DNA of 64,000 nucleotides from Luteococcus sanguinis. GTDB lineage: Bacteria; Actinomycetota; Actinomycetes; Propionibacteriales; Propionibacteriaceae. Positions within the stretch are counted from its first letter, which is position 1. Every line of letters starts with the position of its first letter. This document shows, in pieces, positions 41,264-51,400 of the stretch. The notes beneath the pieces were generated by a model that was given only the letters and a program-made list of their open reading frames with translations, was not told the DNA's origin and ran no database searches. The DNA is taken from contig NZ_BAAAKI010000001.1 of assembly GCF_039527675.1 (NCBI RefSeq), positions 62,001 through 126,000 on the forward strand, written 5' to 3'. The translations under genes and the position numbers were made by a program.

Positions 41264-41731
41264 TCAGCGGCCGAAGAACTGGACCAGCAGCGAAGCGCAC
41301 TCCGCAGCCCGCACCCCGCCCAGCACCTCGGGGCGGTGGTTGAGACGTCCGTCACGCACCACGTCCCACAACGACGCCACGGCGCCGGCCTTCTCGTCGA
41401 AGGCACCGAAGACCAGTCGTCCCATCCGCGAGGCGACGATGGCACCGGCGCACATGGTGCACGGCTCCAGGGTCACGACCAGCGTGCAGTCGGTCAGCCG
41501 CCAGCCATCCCCCCCGGGACGCGCGTTCAACACCTCCGCGGCCCGCCGGATGGCCAGCACCTCGGCGTGCGCGGTGGGGTCCCCGGTCAGTTCACGTTCG
41601 TTGGCAGCCTGGGCGAGCACCTCTCCCGAGGGCGACAGGACGACCGCCCCGATCGGCACGTCGCCGTGACCGGTGGCGCGAGCGGCAGCGTCCAGGGCGA
41701 GGCACATCGCCTCGTCCCATCGGGTTCCCAC
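41264..41731 (-). CDS. tadA: tRNA adenosine(34) deaminase
   Basis: A 155-residue deaminase with zinc/catalytic motif HAE (55-57) and PCTMCAGA (Cys about 91 and 94), plus NERELTGDPTAHAEVLAIR typical of TadA. It makes inosine at the wobble base of tRNA-Arg(ACG), a copy of which lies at 59914-59986. It follows, 17 bases away on the same strand, the acidic partner gene that usually accompanies it in actinobacteria. ATG 41731. Confidence 0.92.
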   Translation of the reverse strand: MGTRWDEAMCLALDAAARATGHGDVPIGAVVLSPSGEVLAQAANERELTGDPTAHAEVLAIRRAAEVLNARPGGDGWRLTDCTLVVTLEPCTMCAGAIVASRMGRLVFGAFDEKAGAVASLWDVVRDGRLNHRPEVLGGVRAAECASLLVQFFGR

Positions 41732-41748
41732 TGGCGAAACAGACGGGT

Positions 41749-42567
41749 TCAGATCCGCCCCTGCGACTCGACCGCACGACGGAAGGGCTGCTCCATCTTC
41801 ATCTGGCGAACCAGCGACTCCGCCAGCGCGTCGGAGTCCTCGTCGATGTCGTCGGCCAGCTGCTGCAGGTCGAACTCCCCGACGCCCAGGTCGGTGAGCA
41901 TGTCCAGGTCACCGACCACGTCGGAGTCGTCGTCCGGGTCGGGCACCTCGAGGCCGAGGTAGTCGACGACGTCGCGGGCAATGGGCCAGTCGTTCGCCGA
42001 CACCGCGTCATTCAGCAGCACCTGAACACTGCGCCCCCGCACCCGCACCAGGACGAAGATCTCGTGCGCTACGGACAAGACCCCCAGAGCTCCCCCATCG
42101 CCGGGGATGCGTCGCAGCTGGTTCACCAGCTCGTCCAAGTCGTTCGCCAGTTCCTTGTCCATCGGGACGGCCACCGGCGCGCCATCCTCGCGGTAGAGCG
42201 CGACCACGAAGTCGACCTCGTCCTCGGTGGCGTCGTCGAGGTCGTCGTCCTCGTCGTCGTCGTCTTCGTCATCCTCGTCGTCGTCTTCGTCGAGGTCGTC
42301 GTCCTCGTCCTCGTCTTCGTCGTCTTCGTCGTCTTCGTCGTCGTCGTCGTCTTCGTCGTCGTCGTCGTCGTCTTCGTCGTCGTCTTCGTCGTCGTCGAGG
42401 TCGTCCTCATCCTCGTCGTCCTCGACATCGAGTTCCACGTCGGCATCGACACCGGCGGGAACGTCGTCGTCCAGCTCGTCGGGGGTGTCGACCTCATCCT
42501 CCAGCACGTCCGTCTGCTGTTCCTCGTCGCGGTCGAAGGGCTCGACGTCATCGATCTTCGGGGTCAC
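41749..42567 (-). CDS. tRNA adenosine deaminase-associated protein with long acidic tract
   Basis: About 272 residues from GTG 42567, which has GAGGAGG 8 bases upstream. Residues about 49-118 are an almost pure Asp/Glu run. The following 150 residues (VDFVVALYREDGAPVAVPM, LDELVNQLRRIPGDGGALGVLSVAHEIFVLVRVRG, DWPIARDVVDYLGLEVPDP) form the conserved domain found next to tadA in actinobacteria. The acidic tract could mimic nucleic acid, but its role is unknown. It is first in a two-gene unit with tadA and divergent from upp. Confidence 0.87.
   Translation of the reverse strand: MTPKIDDVEPFDRDEEQQTDVLEDEVDTPDELDDDVPAGVDADVELDVEDDEDEDDLDDDEDDDEDDDDDDEDDDDDEDDEDDEDEDEDDDLDEDDDEDDEDDDDEDDDLDDATEDEVDFVVALYREDGAPVAVPMDKELANDLDELVNQLRRIPGDGGALGVLSVAHEIFVLVRVRGRSVQVLLNDAVSANDWPIARDVVDYLGLEVPDPDDDSDVVGDLDMLTDLGVGEFDLQQLADDIDEDSDALAESLVRQMKMEQPFRRAVESQGRI
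42214..42423 (-). repeat. (GAC/GAG)n coding microsatellite
   Basis: About 210 bases of triplet repeat, mainly GTC and TTC on the plus strand, encode the Asp/Glu tract of the tadA-associated protein. Such runs are prone to copy-number change and to assembly error. Confidence 0.85.
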
Positions 42568-42675
42568 AACATCCTCCTCGGCTGATGGCTGCAGTGCCCA
42601 TCGTTGCAGACGGGTCAACCCTTTTCACACCGACGGTGCCTGCCCACCGATCCCGCCCGGAACTGGCGGCAACGG

Positions 42676-43335
42676 ATGTGCGACAGTGTGCGGGTGGAAC
42701 TGATCGTCCTTGACCATCCCCTGGTGACGCACAAGCTCACCCACCTGCGCGACCGTGAGACGGATTCGCCCACCTTCCGGGCACTTGTCGAAGAACTCGT
42801 GACCCTGCTGGCCTATGAGGCCACCCGTGAGGTTCGCGTCGAACCCTCAACCGTCCAAACCCCTGTCGCGCCCTATCACGGAGTGCAGATCAGCAAGCCG
42901 CGGCCACTGGTGGTGCCGATCCTGCGCGCCGGGCTGGGCATGCTCGAGGGCATGACGCGCCTGATGCCCAATGCCGAGGTCGGTTTCGTCGGCATGGTGC
43001 GTGACGAGGAGACCCTGGAACCCTTCACCTACGCCGAGCGCCTCCCGAAGGACCTGTCGGGCCGCCAGTGCTACGTCCTGGACCCGATGCTGGCCACCGG
43101 CGGCTCGCTGGGCGGCTGCGTGAACTTCCTGGTGGACCGTGGCGCCGACCACATCACCTGCATCTGCCTGCTCGCCGCCCCCGAAGGCATCGAGAAGTTC
43201 CGTCGTCTGGTCGAGGACCTCAAGGTGCCCTGCACCTTGGTGCTGGCCGCGGTGGACGAGAAGCTGAACGAGAACGGCTACATCGTTCCCGGTCTGGGTG
43301 ACGCGGGCGACCGCCTCTATGGCCTGGCCGAGTAG
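42676..43335 (+). CDS. upp: uracil phosphoribosyltransferase
   Basis: About 219 residues with VELIVLDHPLVTHKLTHLRD at the start, ISKPRPLVVPILRAGLGMLEGM, YVLDPMLATGGSLGGCVNFL (PRPP loop) and the end NENGYIVPGLGDAGDRLYGL. It converts uracil and PRPP to UMP in pyrimidine salvage. The start is uncertain among ATG 42676, GTG 42688 and GTG 42694; family alignment favours the later ones. A 14-bp hairpin after the stop is shared with the convergent ndh gene. Confidence 0.95.
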   Translation: MCDSVRVELIVLDHPLVTHKLTHLRDRETDSPTFRALVEELVTLLAYEATREVRVEPSTVQTPVAPYHGVQISKPRPLVVPILRAGLGMLEGMTRLMPNAEVGFVGMVRDEETLEPFTYAERLPKDLSGRQCYVLDPMLATGGSLGGCVNFLVDRGADHITCICLLAAPEGIEKFRRLVEDLKVPCTLVLAAVDEKLNENGYIVPGLGDAGDRLYGLAE

Positions 43336-43368
43336 TCGTTCAGCAGCAACGATTCGCCACGGACGACG

Positions 43369-43400
43369 AACGGTCCCGCCCCAACAGGGGCGGGACCGTT
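43369..43400. terminator. bidirectional hairpin terminator, upp/ndh
   Basis: AACGGTCCCGCCCC (43369-43382) pairs exactly with GGGGCGGGACCGTT (43387-43400) around an AACA loop, between convergent upp and ndh. Confidence 0.85.
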
Positions 43401-43424
43401 TCGCTGTCGCTGGCCGTTCCGAGC

Positions 43425-44825
43425 TCAGATTTCCTGGGGACGGGTGTCGCGGCGGTTGCGGGCATCGACGCGCTCGTCCAGCACTGTCGGGTCCAGGGTG
43501 CCGGTGATGGTCGGCTGGTAGGCATCGCCCAGCTGCTTGACGGCCAGCCGGCTGACCAGCTGCTGGCGGGTCGTCACGCGCTCGGAGCGGGCATTGGACA
43601 CGAAGGCGATGGTCCAGTGGGCCAGCGTCGTGATCCGCGCCTTGAAGCCGGTCAGGGTGACCAGGTGCAGGCCCAGCCATGCGAGCCAGGCCACGAAACC
43701 CGTCATCTCGATGCGTCCGATCTTCACCACCGCACCGAACTTGCTGATGACCGCCATCGACCCCTTGTCGAAGTACTTGAAGGGGGTGACCACCGGTTGA
43801 CCCTTGACCTCGCCGACGATCTTCTTGGCGACGTACTGGCCGGACTGGATCGCCACCTGGGCGACGCCGGGAAGCTTGTCCAGGCTCATCATGTCGCCGA
43901 TCACGAAGACCTCGGGGTGGCCGGGCACGGAGCAGTCGGGCTGCACCTCCAGCCGTCCGGCGCGGTCGATCTGCGCCTCGGTCTGGTCGGCGATCATCTT
44001 GGCCAGCGGCGACGCCTGGACGCCCGCGGCCCACACCTTGCAGGCGGCCTCGATGCGCTCCTCGGTGCCGTCCTTGTACTTCACGGTCAAACCGTTGGCG
44101 TCGACGTCGGTGACCAGACCACCGAGCTTCACCTCGACGCCGAGCTTCTCGAGCGTCTGCTTGGCCTTGCCGGAGAGATGCTCGCCGAAGGGCGGCAGCA
44201 CCCGGTCGGCACCGTCGAGCAGGATGACGCGCGCCTTGCGGGGGTCGATGCGGCGGTAGTCGTCCTTGACCGTGTGGAGGGTGAGCTCACGGATCTGACC
44301 GGCCATCTCGACGCCGGTGGGGCCGGCGCCGACGACCACGAAGGTCATCAGGCGTTCGCGCTCCTCCTGGTCGGAGGTCAGCTCGGCCACTTCGAGCGAA
44401 CCGAAGATGCGGGCGCGCAGCTCGAGGGCGTCGTCGATGGACTTCATCCCCGGCGCGAAGACGGCGAAGTGGTCGTTGCCGAAGTAGCTCTGGCCCGCGC
44501 CGGCAGCCACGATCAGGTAGTCGTAGCTGATCGAGCTGACAGTGCCCAGCGCCTCCGCCTCGACCTTCTTGTTCTCCACGTCGATGGCAGTCACCTCGCT
44601 CAGCAGCACGGTGACGTTCTTCTGGTCCTTGAGGATCTCGCGCGTCGGCGGGGCGATCTCACCGGGCGAGAGAATGCCGGTGGCCACTTGGTAGAGCAGC
44701 GGCTGGAAGAGGTGGTGGGTGGTCTTCGCGACCAGGATGATGTCAACGTCAGCGTCCGCCAGGGCCTTGGCGGAAAAGAGTCCGCCGAAGCCCGATCCGA
44801 TGATGACCACGCGTGGCCTGCTCAT
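43425..44825 (-). CDS. ndh: type II NADH dehydrogenase
   Basis: A 466-residue flavoprotein with FAD loop VVIIGSGFGGLFSAKAL, HLFQPLLYQVATGILSPGEIAPP, NADH loop FVVVGAGPTGVEMAGQI and the second FAD motif VFVIGDMM. The C-terminal GFVAWLAWLGLHLVTLTGFKAR is the amphipathic/hydrophobic membrane-association helix. It passes electrons from NADH to menaquinone without pumping ions. ATG 44825. It is divergent from the NUDIX gene over about 175 bases. Confidence 0.94.
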   Translation of the reverse strand: MSRPRVVIIGSGFGGLFSAKALADADVDIILVAKTTHHLFQPLLYQVATGILSPGEIAPPTREILKDQKNVTVLLSEVTAIDVENKKVEAEALGTVSSISYDYLIVAAGAGQSYFGNDHFAVFAPGMKSIDDALELRARIFGSLEVAELTSDQEERERLMTFVVVGAGPTGVEMAGQIRELTLHTVKDDYRRIDPRKARVILLDGADRVLPPFGEHLSGKAKQTLEKLGVEVKLGGLVTDVDANGLTVKYKDGTEERIEAACKVWAAGVQASPLAKMIADQTEAQIDRAGRLEVQPDCSVPGHPEVFVIGDMMSLDKLPGVAQVAIQSGQYVAKKIVGEVKGQPVVTPFKYFDKGSMAVISKFGAVVKIGRIEMTGFVAWLAWLGLHLVTLTGFKARITTLAHWTIAFVSNARSERVTTRQQLVSRLAVKQLGDAYQPTITGTLDPTVLDERVDARNRRDTRPQEI

Positions 44826-45001
44826 GCCTGCTCCATTCTTGCGTCCCCGATCGGTGGCCGTTGCCTGCGTGCTCAGGTCGGCAGGCCAAGGCTAGCTCGG
44901 TGGTGACATTCCCCACAGCTGATGTCCATCACGGTGGGCCGTCTGGCCGCCAGCTGGCCGGGATTTTCCACCGAGGGCTCCGGTGATGCACCCTGTTCGT
45001 C

Positions 45002-45493
45002 GTGTCCTCGGGCAGATCAACTCAGCGAACCCATCCGCACGCGGGAATCCCCATCTCGTGTGGAGCCGTGATCCGTGACGAGCAGGGCCGCCTGCTGATC
45101 GTGAAACCCACCTACAAGACTGGTTGGACGATCCCCGGGGGGACGATGGAACTGGACGGCGAGACGCCGTGGCAGGCCTGCCAGCGCGAGGTGCTGGAGG
45201 AGGTCGGCCTGCGCGTCCGCCACGGACGTCTGGTGGCCGTCGACTCGCGTCCGCCGAAGGGTCCAGAACCGCTGCGGGTGCGGATGCTGTTCGACTGCGG
45301 GTCGCTGACCCCGGAGCAGGTCGCCGCGATCCGGCTGCCTCGGGGGGAGTTGCGGGCGCACCGTTTCCTCACCATCGAGGACGCGATGCCGCTGCTGCGC
45401 ACGCCGATCGCCCGTCGGGTTGCCGCCGGGATCAGGACGACGAGTTGTGTCTACCTGGAGGACGGTCTTCCCGCAACCGGGATCATCGACTGA
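45002..45493 (+). CDS. NUDIX hydrolase
   Basis: A 163-residue NUDIX protein: SCGAVIRDEQGRLLIVKPTYKTGWTIPGG and a nearly canonical box ending REVLEEVG (about 62-69). One residue is inserted between the first Gly and the Glu of the box (GGTMELDGE). NUDIX enzymes cleave nucleoside-diphosphate-X compounds; the substrate is not apparent. GTG 45002 is the probable start. It is followed 44 bases later by a GNAT gene. Confidence 0.88.
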   Translation: MSSGRSTQRTHPHAGIPISCGAVIRDEQGRLLIVKPTYKTGWTIPGGTMELDGETPWQACQREVLEEVGLRVRHGRLVAVDSRPPKGPEPLRVRMLFDCGSLTPEQVAAIRLPRGELRAHRFLTIEDAMPLLRTPIARRVAAGIRTTSCVYLEDGLPATGIID

Positions 45494-45537
45494 CATCCCG
45501 GTTGCCCATGGCGTCCGGCGAGGAGTTGGCTGGGCGC

Positions 45538-46200
45538 ATGCGCACCATCGAGGAGATCTATCCGCCCTATCGCCTGCGGATCACCTGCGGTCCGCTGGAG
45601 CTGCGCCATGTGCGGGAGGCCGACGTCCCGGACGTGGTCGAGCTGGCCCAGGCTGGGATCTACGACCCCTCCGCGCTGCCCTTCCTGAACCGCTGGGCCG
45701 AGGCTCCCGCGGACAGGCTGCCGCTGCAGACCGCCCAGTTCTACTGGGGGACGATGGCCAGCTTCTCCCCCGCGGCCTGGGACCTGCGCTTGGTTGTGCG
45801 TCATGAGGGCGTGCTGGTGGGCATGCAGGACCTGTCGACCAACGGTTTCGTGCACACCGGATCGATCGAGACCGGGTCGTGGCTGGGGCGCGATTTCCAG
45901 GGCCGCGGCATCGGGACGCTGATGCGCCAGGCCGTGTGCGCCTTCGGCTTCGGCCACCTGCACGCGCTGCAGATGACCAGCGGGTACATGGAGGGCAACG
46001 AGGCCTCGGAGGCCGTGAGCCGAAAGGTCGGCTACACCTTCAACGGACGCTTCCGCAGCGTCCACCCCGATGGCGACAGCGCCCGCGTCGAGGAGCGGGT
46101 CGTGTTGACGCCCGAGAACTTCGTCCGCCCGCCCTACCCCGTCGAGGTGGCCGGCGGCGAGGTGTTCCGGGCCTTCATCGGCTTGCCACCCGCGAACTGA
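45538..46200 (+). CDS. GNAT family N-acetyltransferase (RimJ/RimL-like)
   Basis: About 220 residues. LRHVREADVPDVVELAQAG at the start, acetyl-CoA loop GSWLGRDFQGRGIGTLMRQAV, and NEASEAVSRKVGYTFNGRF are the RimJ/RimL order of blocks. ATG 45538 has AGGAG about 12 bases upstream; ATG 45508 would add ten residues but lacks a ribosome site. Its stop codon lies in the left arm of a hairpin related to 39482-39529. Substrate unknown. Confidence 0.88.
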   Translation: MRTIEEIYPPYRLRITCGPLELRHVREADVPDVVELAQAGIYDPSALPFLNRWAEAPADRLPLQTAQFYWGTMASFSPAAWDLRLVVRHEGVLVGMQDLSTNGFVHTGSIETGSWLGRDFQGRGIGTLMRQAVCAFGFGHLHALQMTSGYMEGNEASEAVSRKVGYTFNGRFRSVHPDGDSARVEERVVLTPENFVRPPYPVEVAGGEVFRAFIGLPPAN

Positions 46201-46240
46201 GCCCACGAACCACCGATGGCGGTGGTCTTCGGGTTCAGTC
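46194..46240. terminator. imperfect hairpin terminator related to 39482-39529
   Basis: The arm GAACTGAGCCC continuing to AACCACCGATG repeats most of the left arm at 39482. ACTGA, CGAA and CCACC pair with GGTGG, TTCG and TCAGT downstream. It lies between the convergent GNAT and DUF2079 genes. Confidence 0.6.
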
Positions 46241-46252
46241 CGGGGCCGAACG

Positions 46253-47740
46253 TCAGCGACGATGCAGCACCACGAAGTCACCCGCTGTGCGGACCGGCTC
46301 GAATCCGAGCGAGCCGAGTTCTCGCACTCGCGGCTCAACCCAGCCCGCACCTCCGAAGTGCCGTGAACGCTGGTCGAGCACCACCCAATCGGCCACCAAC
46401 GCCTCGCTGACCAGCTCTGATGGCCCCACGACCTGGGTGATGGGGTGGTCGGGGCTCGCGTGGGCGGCCAGCGACGGATCAACTCCGACGGGAGCTTTGA
46501 GGGGGACGACTGCCAGCGCGTCCGCCGCCTGGCTCGGGCGGTGGCCGTCGTGAGAGCTCGTGACGAGCCGCCAGCTGAATGGGCCGAACACCAAGGAGAA
46601 GATCGCCACCACCGACATGAAGCGCATCGCGGTGCCCGTCCTTCGGGAATCGATGCGGCCCAGCGCATCAACGGTCGCGAAGAAGCAGATGATCTGGGCC
46701 AACAGGTCGTAGTGGAAGCCAAGCGAGGCGAGGTGCCCGCCCGCAACACTCCGTGCCAGCGTGATCGGGAGCGCAACCAGCACCAACGGCGAGCGCAGGG
46801 CCCAGAATCCGCATGCGAGCAGCAGGGCGACGGCTGTCAGGCCAATGCCGTGGGCGCTGACGAGCGACGACCCGAAGGCAGCCGACAGTTCGAGCGGGCC
46901 TCGGGTGAGACCACCGGCATAAGTCCACGCGTGGCCGGCAATGGCGGGGATGACCAACCTGACCACCGCGAAGGTCCAGACCAACGCCAGCACTGCCAGC
47001 GAGACGGCCCGACGCCACTGCCTATACCAGGCCAGCACCAGAGCGATGCCGATCACGTAGAGCCCCATGTCCTCCTTGACCAACACCAGCGGGAGCGACC
47101 ACCACACCGCGGCCGTCCATCGGTGGGCGATCAATGAGGCCATCGACAGCGCCAAGGGCACCGCGGCGAGCGCCACCTCGTGGAAGTCGAAGCTCAGCGC
47201 CCCCTGCACGCCCATCGATGCCCCCAGGCACAGTCCCGAAGTGACGGCGGTTCCATCTGCCCGGCCACCATGCTTTCCGAGGGTCTGCTGCCCTGACCGG
47301 ACGAGAATCGCGGCCGCCGCGGCGACCATGACGGCCTGCGCCACCAGCAGGGCCCGTGGGTCGTCGAAGACCCAGTACAGCGGCGCCAGCAGCACGATCG
47401 CCGGGTGGAAGTGGTCGCCCCACAGGTTCATGCCGCCCTTGATCGCCGAGACCGGCGCCTCCCCCTGACTCAGCGCCCTGACCGCCTGATCGAAGATCGC
47501 CAGATCCATGCCCGTACGCAAGGAGGCATGGAGGTGCAGCGACAGTGCGCTGCCGAAACCTGCGACCGCAGAGAAGACAAGAGCCACCGGCCACCATGAG
47601 GGTTCGTCCGCCGAGCTCGACTTGGTGCGGCGAGCGACCTGTCGCTCTGGGACCCTCCGGTGTGTGATCGACGGGGGTGGGAGCGAGGGGGGTAGGAGCG
47701 GTGAGAGTCGGCTGCGTGGTTCGAGGGCGGGGAGGCTCAT
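46253..47740 (-). CDS. DUF2079 domain-containing membrane protein
   Basis: A 495-residue protein: a 50-residue basic/Pro-rich start, then nine or ten membrane segments. It carries the DUF2079 signatures SLHLHASLRTGMDLAIFDQAVRALSQGEAP and GDHFHPAIVLLAPLYWVFDDPRALLVAQ. The Asp and His motifs resemble GT-C glycosyltransferases, suggesting a polyprenyl-sugar-dependent transferase; this is inference. ATG 47740 follows a G-rich site. It is the last gene after a response regulator and kinase, with a gap of 68 bases, and is probably in their transcript. Confidence 0.85.
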   Translation of the reverse strand: MSLPALEPRSRLSPLLPPSLPPPSITHRRVPERQVARRTKSSSADEPSWWPVALVFSAVAGFGSALSLHLHASLRTGMDLAIFDQAVRALSQGEAPVSAIKGGMNLWGDHFHPAIVLLAPLYWVFDDPRALLVAQAVMVAAAAAILVRSGQQTLGKHGGRADGTAVTSGLCLGASMGVQGALSFDFHEVALAAVPLALSMASLIAHRWTAAVWWSLPLVLVKEDMGLYVIGIALVLAWYRQWRRAVSLAVLALVWTFAVVRLVIPAIAGHAWTYAGGLTRGPLELSAAFGSSLVSAHGIGLTAVALLLACGFWALRSPLVLVALPITLARSVAGGHLASLGFHYDLLAQIICFFATVDALGRIDSRRTGTAMRFMSVVAIFSLVFGPFSWRLVTSSHDGHRPSQAADALAVVPLKAPVGVDPSLAAHASPDHPITQVVGPSELVSEALVADWVVLDQRSRHFGGAGWVEPRVRELGSLGFEPVRTAGDFVVLHRR

Positions 47741-47808
47741 GGCCCCCACTCGATCGTTGCCGTGTCAGCGCAACGTCACAGCCAGTGCACCGATGATCGA
47801 CAGGGTGG

Positions 47809-49646
47809 TCAAGATTTCCGTGGCGTGCGCCCACCCGTGATCGTCCACAGCACGAACGCAACGAGCAATGCCCCGGCGAGGTCGCTCTGGTGCCAGAAGA
47901 AGAAGACGTAGAGCGGCAAGGGAGCCCAGACAGCCGTCTGCCACCTCCTCAAGCGCGGCGACCCTCGATGGATCGCGAGGGCTCGGCCTGCGAGGACGAG
48001 CAGGGTGGGCAGCCCAACCATGATCGGGAACTCCTCCAGCAGACCGGAACCGGGAAACGCGCCCCACCGCACCGGAGAATTGCCCAGCAGCCGCGTCAAC
48101 AGCGGGTTCCACGCGAACATCACGGCGCCATTCCAGAAGAGTCCGGCGGCGAGCATCGACGCGGCCGGCCATGGGGATTCCGGGCGGGCCACTGCCGAGC
48201 TGCCGTGCCCCCTCTCGACCAGTCCTCCACCGACTGGCTGTTCGACGGGTGCCGGCGACAGGGGTACACGCAGGGTGAATCCGTGGCCATCGTCGCCGAG
48301 CGTCAGGCTGCCGCCGTGCAGCTCGGCGTTCTCCCTGGCGATCGACAGACCGAGACCGGCCCCCTCACCATGCCGCGCCTGGTCGCCGCGGACGAAGCGT
48401 CTAAAGATCGCATCACGTTGGTCAGCCGGGACCCCGTCGCCGGAGTCGGAGACGCGGATCACCGCGTCCTCACACTGTTCGCTGATCACGACCACGACGG
48501 GCGCCTCACCGTGCTTGAGGCTGTTGGCAACCAGGTTGCGGACGATCGTCGACACGCGCGCCGGGTCGACGATGGCGAAAACCGGGCCTTCGGATCGCAC
48601 CCGGACGTCGGACCCAGCCGCCACCTGTTGGGCTGCTCGTTCGGCGAGGTCGGCGAGGTCGACGACCTGGTCGTCGCGGGCTTCTCGCCCGTCGTCGAAG
48701 CGGCTGAGGGCCAGCAGGTCCTCAGTCAACGAGCTCAGCCTGCGGAGCTGGGGCGAGACCAGTCCTGCCGCTTCGTCGCGGGTGGACGGGTCGTCGAGCG
48801 CGGCCGCAGAGGCCAACAGCGCCGTCGTCGGGGTGCGCAGCTCGTGCGCGGTGTCGCTGATGAAGTGCCGTTGCGCGTCGATCATCTGCTGCAGGTTGCC
48901 GGCCATCTCGTTCATCTGGGTGCCCAGCGTTGCGATCTCGTCCCTACCCGTGACGCGAACCCGAGCAGAGAACTCGCCGCGTCCCAGTCGCTGGGCGACG
49001 GCCGACGTGCGCCGGGCCGGACCCATCAACGCGCCGGACAGCAGCCAGGCGCCCAGTGCGGACAGGATCGCCAGCGCCCAACCCTGGCGCCCCAGGTCGG
49101 TCCTGAGCTGGAGGGCGGCACTGAGGTCAGCCCCCGGGTCGAAGCTCTCCACGATGACCAGTACGGAGCCGTCGGGCCGCGAGAAGGCCTGGGTGGCCGT
49201 GCCCGGCATGTCCTCCTTGCCAACCCAGTAGCGATCCTCCCCCGTGCCGGCGGGTAGGTAGTTCATCCAGTTGGCGGTGGCAGCGTCAGGGCTTTCGGCG
49301 GATGTCCAGGTGGGGCTCTCGCCAAGGTCATGACGAAGGTGGCCATCATCGTCGAGGACGACGCGGTTGGACGACACCTGCCAGACCGCCACCTGGCTGC
49401 CCGACTTGGCGCGCGTCGAGCCGAAGGTCGCGGCCGAGGCATCCCGATTGGCACGCCAGGCGGACACCTGCGCCTGCCTGACCGCCTCCGAACTGGCCGC
49501 GATCGCCCTGGCATTCGAGTCGTCGACCGCGCTCAAGGCGGCGGAGCTGGCCATCGTGTTGGTGAACATCACCGCGCCCCACACTGCCAGCGCGATCTGG
49601 GTGCGCAGACCGGGCCAACGCAACCACGTGGGGCATCGCGGGATGC

Positions 49647-49650
<4 letters not shown>
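47809..49650 (-). CDS. sensor histidine kinase with C-terminal membrane extension
   Basis: A 613-residue protein: membrane helix about 18-38, an extracytoplasmic sensor region about 40-188, membrane helix about 190-210, HAMP about 211-262, and phospho-His 269 (DTAHELRTP). N box NLVANSLKHG (372-381), DSGDGV and GAGLGLSIA complete the ATPase by about residue 465. A 145-residue tail follows with about four membrane segments (about 498-520, 540-560, 572-588, 590-607). Kinases normally end after the ATPase domain. ATG 49650 overlaps the regulator stop by four bases. Confidence 0.88.
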
Positions 49651-50324
<674 letters not shown>

Positions 50325-50407
50325 GGGCCCATCGTGGCAGCCCAATGTCATCGCACTGTCACCGCGGGCGAGCCCTTTCCCCCGGAATCAGTAGTGGCAA
50401 GGCCGCG

Positions 50408-51343
50408 TCAGTAGTAGTACGGATAGTCGGACCAGTCGGGGTCACGCTTCTGCAGGAAGGAGTCGCGGCCCTCGAGCGCCTCGTCGGTCATGTAGGCCAG
50501 GCGAGTGGTCTCGCCGGCGAAGACCTGCTGGCCGACCAGCCCGTCGTCGATGGCGTTGAAGGCGTACTTGAGCATCCGCTGCGCGGTCGGGGACTTGCCG
50601 CAGATGAGCTTGGCCCACTCCAGGCCCTCGGTCTCGAGGTCGGCGTGCGGGACGACCTTGTTGACGGTCCCCATCTCGTAGGCGCGCTGCGCGTCGTAGG
50701 TCTGGCCCAGGAAGAAGATCTCGCGGGCCACCTTCTGCCCCACCTGGCGGGCCAGGTAGGCCGAGCCGAAACCGGCGTCGAAGGAGCCGACGTCGGCATC
50801 GGTCTGCTTGAACCGGGCGTGCTCGGCCGAGGCGAGCGTCATGTCGCAGACCACGTGCAGCGAGTGCCCACCACCGGCGGCCCAGCCGTTCACCAGCGCG
50901 ATCACCGGCTTGGGCATGAAGCGGATCTGGCGCTGCACCTCGAGGATGTGCAACCGGCCGAGCTTGGCCTGGTCGATCGGGGACGGCTTCGCGGAACCGT
51001 CGTTGGCACCCTCGCCGGCGTCCACCTCGGCCATGTAGCCGGCCTTCCCGCGGATCCGCTGGTCACCGCCAGAGCAGAAGGCCCAACCGCCGTCCTTCTC
51101 CGAGGGGCCGTTGCCGGTGATCAGCACGCAGCCGACATCGGCGCTCATCCGCGCGTGTTCCAGGGCGGTGTATAGCTCATCCACGGTGTGCGGACGAAAG
51201 GCATTGCGCACCTCGGGACGATTGAAGGCGACCCGGACGGCGGGCACGGACCTGGCGCGGTGGTAGGTGATGTCGGTGAAGCCGAAGCCCGCCACCTCCT
51301 CCCACAGCTCGGGGTTGAAGGGGTTGGCCGTCTGCTCGCTCAT
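50408..51343 (-). CDS. menB: 1,4-dihydroxy-2-naphthoyl-CoA synthase
   Basis: A 311-residue crotonase: FTDITYHRARSVPAVRVAFNRPEVRNAFRPHTVDEL, oxyanion residues CSGGDQRIRG and NGWAAGGGHSLHVVCDMTLAS, and the MenB-specific FKQTDADVGSFDAGFGSAYLARQVGQKVAREIFFLG and end QKRDPDWSDYPYYY. It closes the second ring of menaquinone from succinylbenzoyl-CoA. The other men genes are outside the window. ATG 51343. Confidence 0.95.
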   Translation of the reverse strand: MSEQTANPFNPELWEEVAGFGFTDITYHRARSVPAVRVAFNRPEVRNAFRPHTVDELYTALEHARMSADVGCVLITGNGPSEKDGGWAFCSGGDQRIRGKAGYMAEVDAGEGANDGSAKPSPIDQAKLGRLHILEVQRQIRFMPKPVIALVNGWAAGGGHSLHVVCDMTLASAEHARFKQTDADVGSFDAGFGSAYLARQVGQKVAREIFFLGQTYDAQRAYEMGTVNKVVPHADLETEGLEWAKLICGKSPTAQRMLKYAFNAIDDGLVGQQVFAGETTRLAYMTDEALEGRDSFLQKRDPDWSDYPYYY

Positions 51344-51400
51344 GGGCGTGAGACTACCGACTCCGAACGACGCGACCTTGCCAGCTCTCCCGCCAGTCGC

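Noticed and set aside
42214..42423. CRISPR-like or non-coding repeat array
   Set aside because: The repeat is an in-frame Asp/Glu codon run inside a gene with a strong ribosome site; no spacers.
45002..46200. NUDIX and GNAT as one fused gene
   Set aside because: A stop at 45491-45493 separates them and the GNAT start is in another frame.
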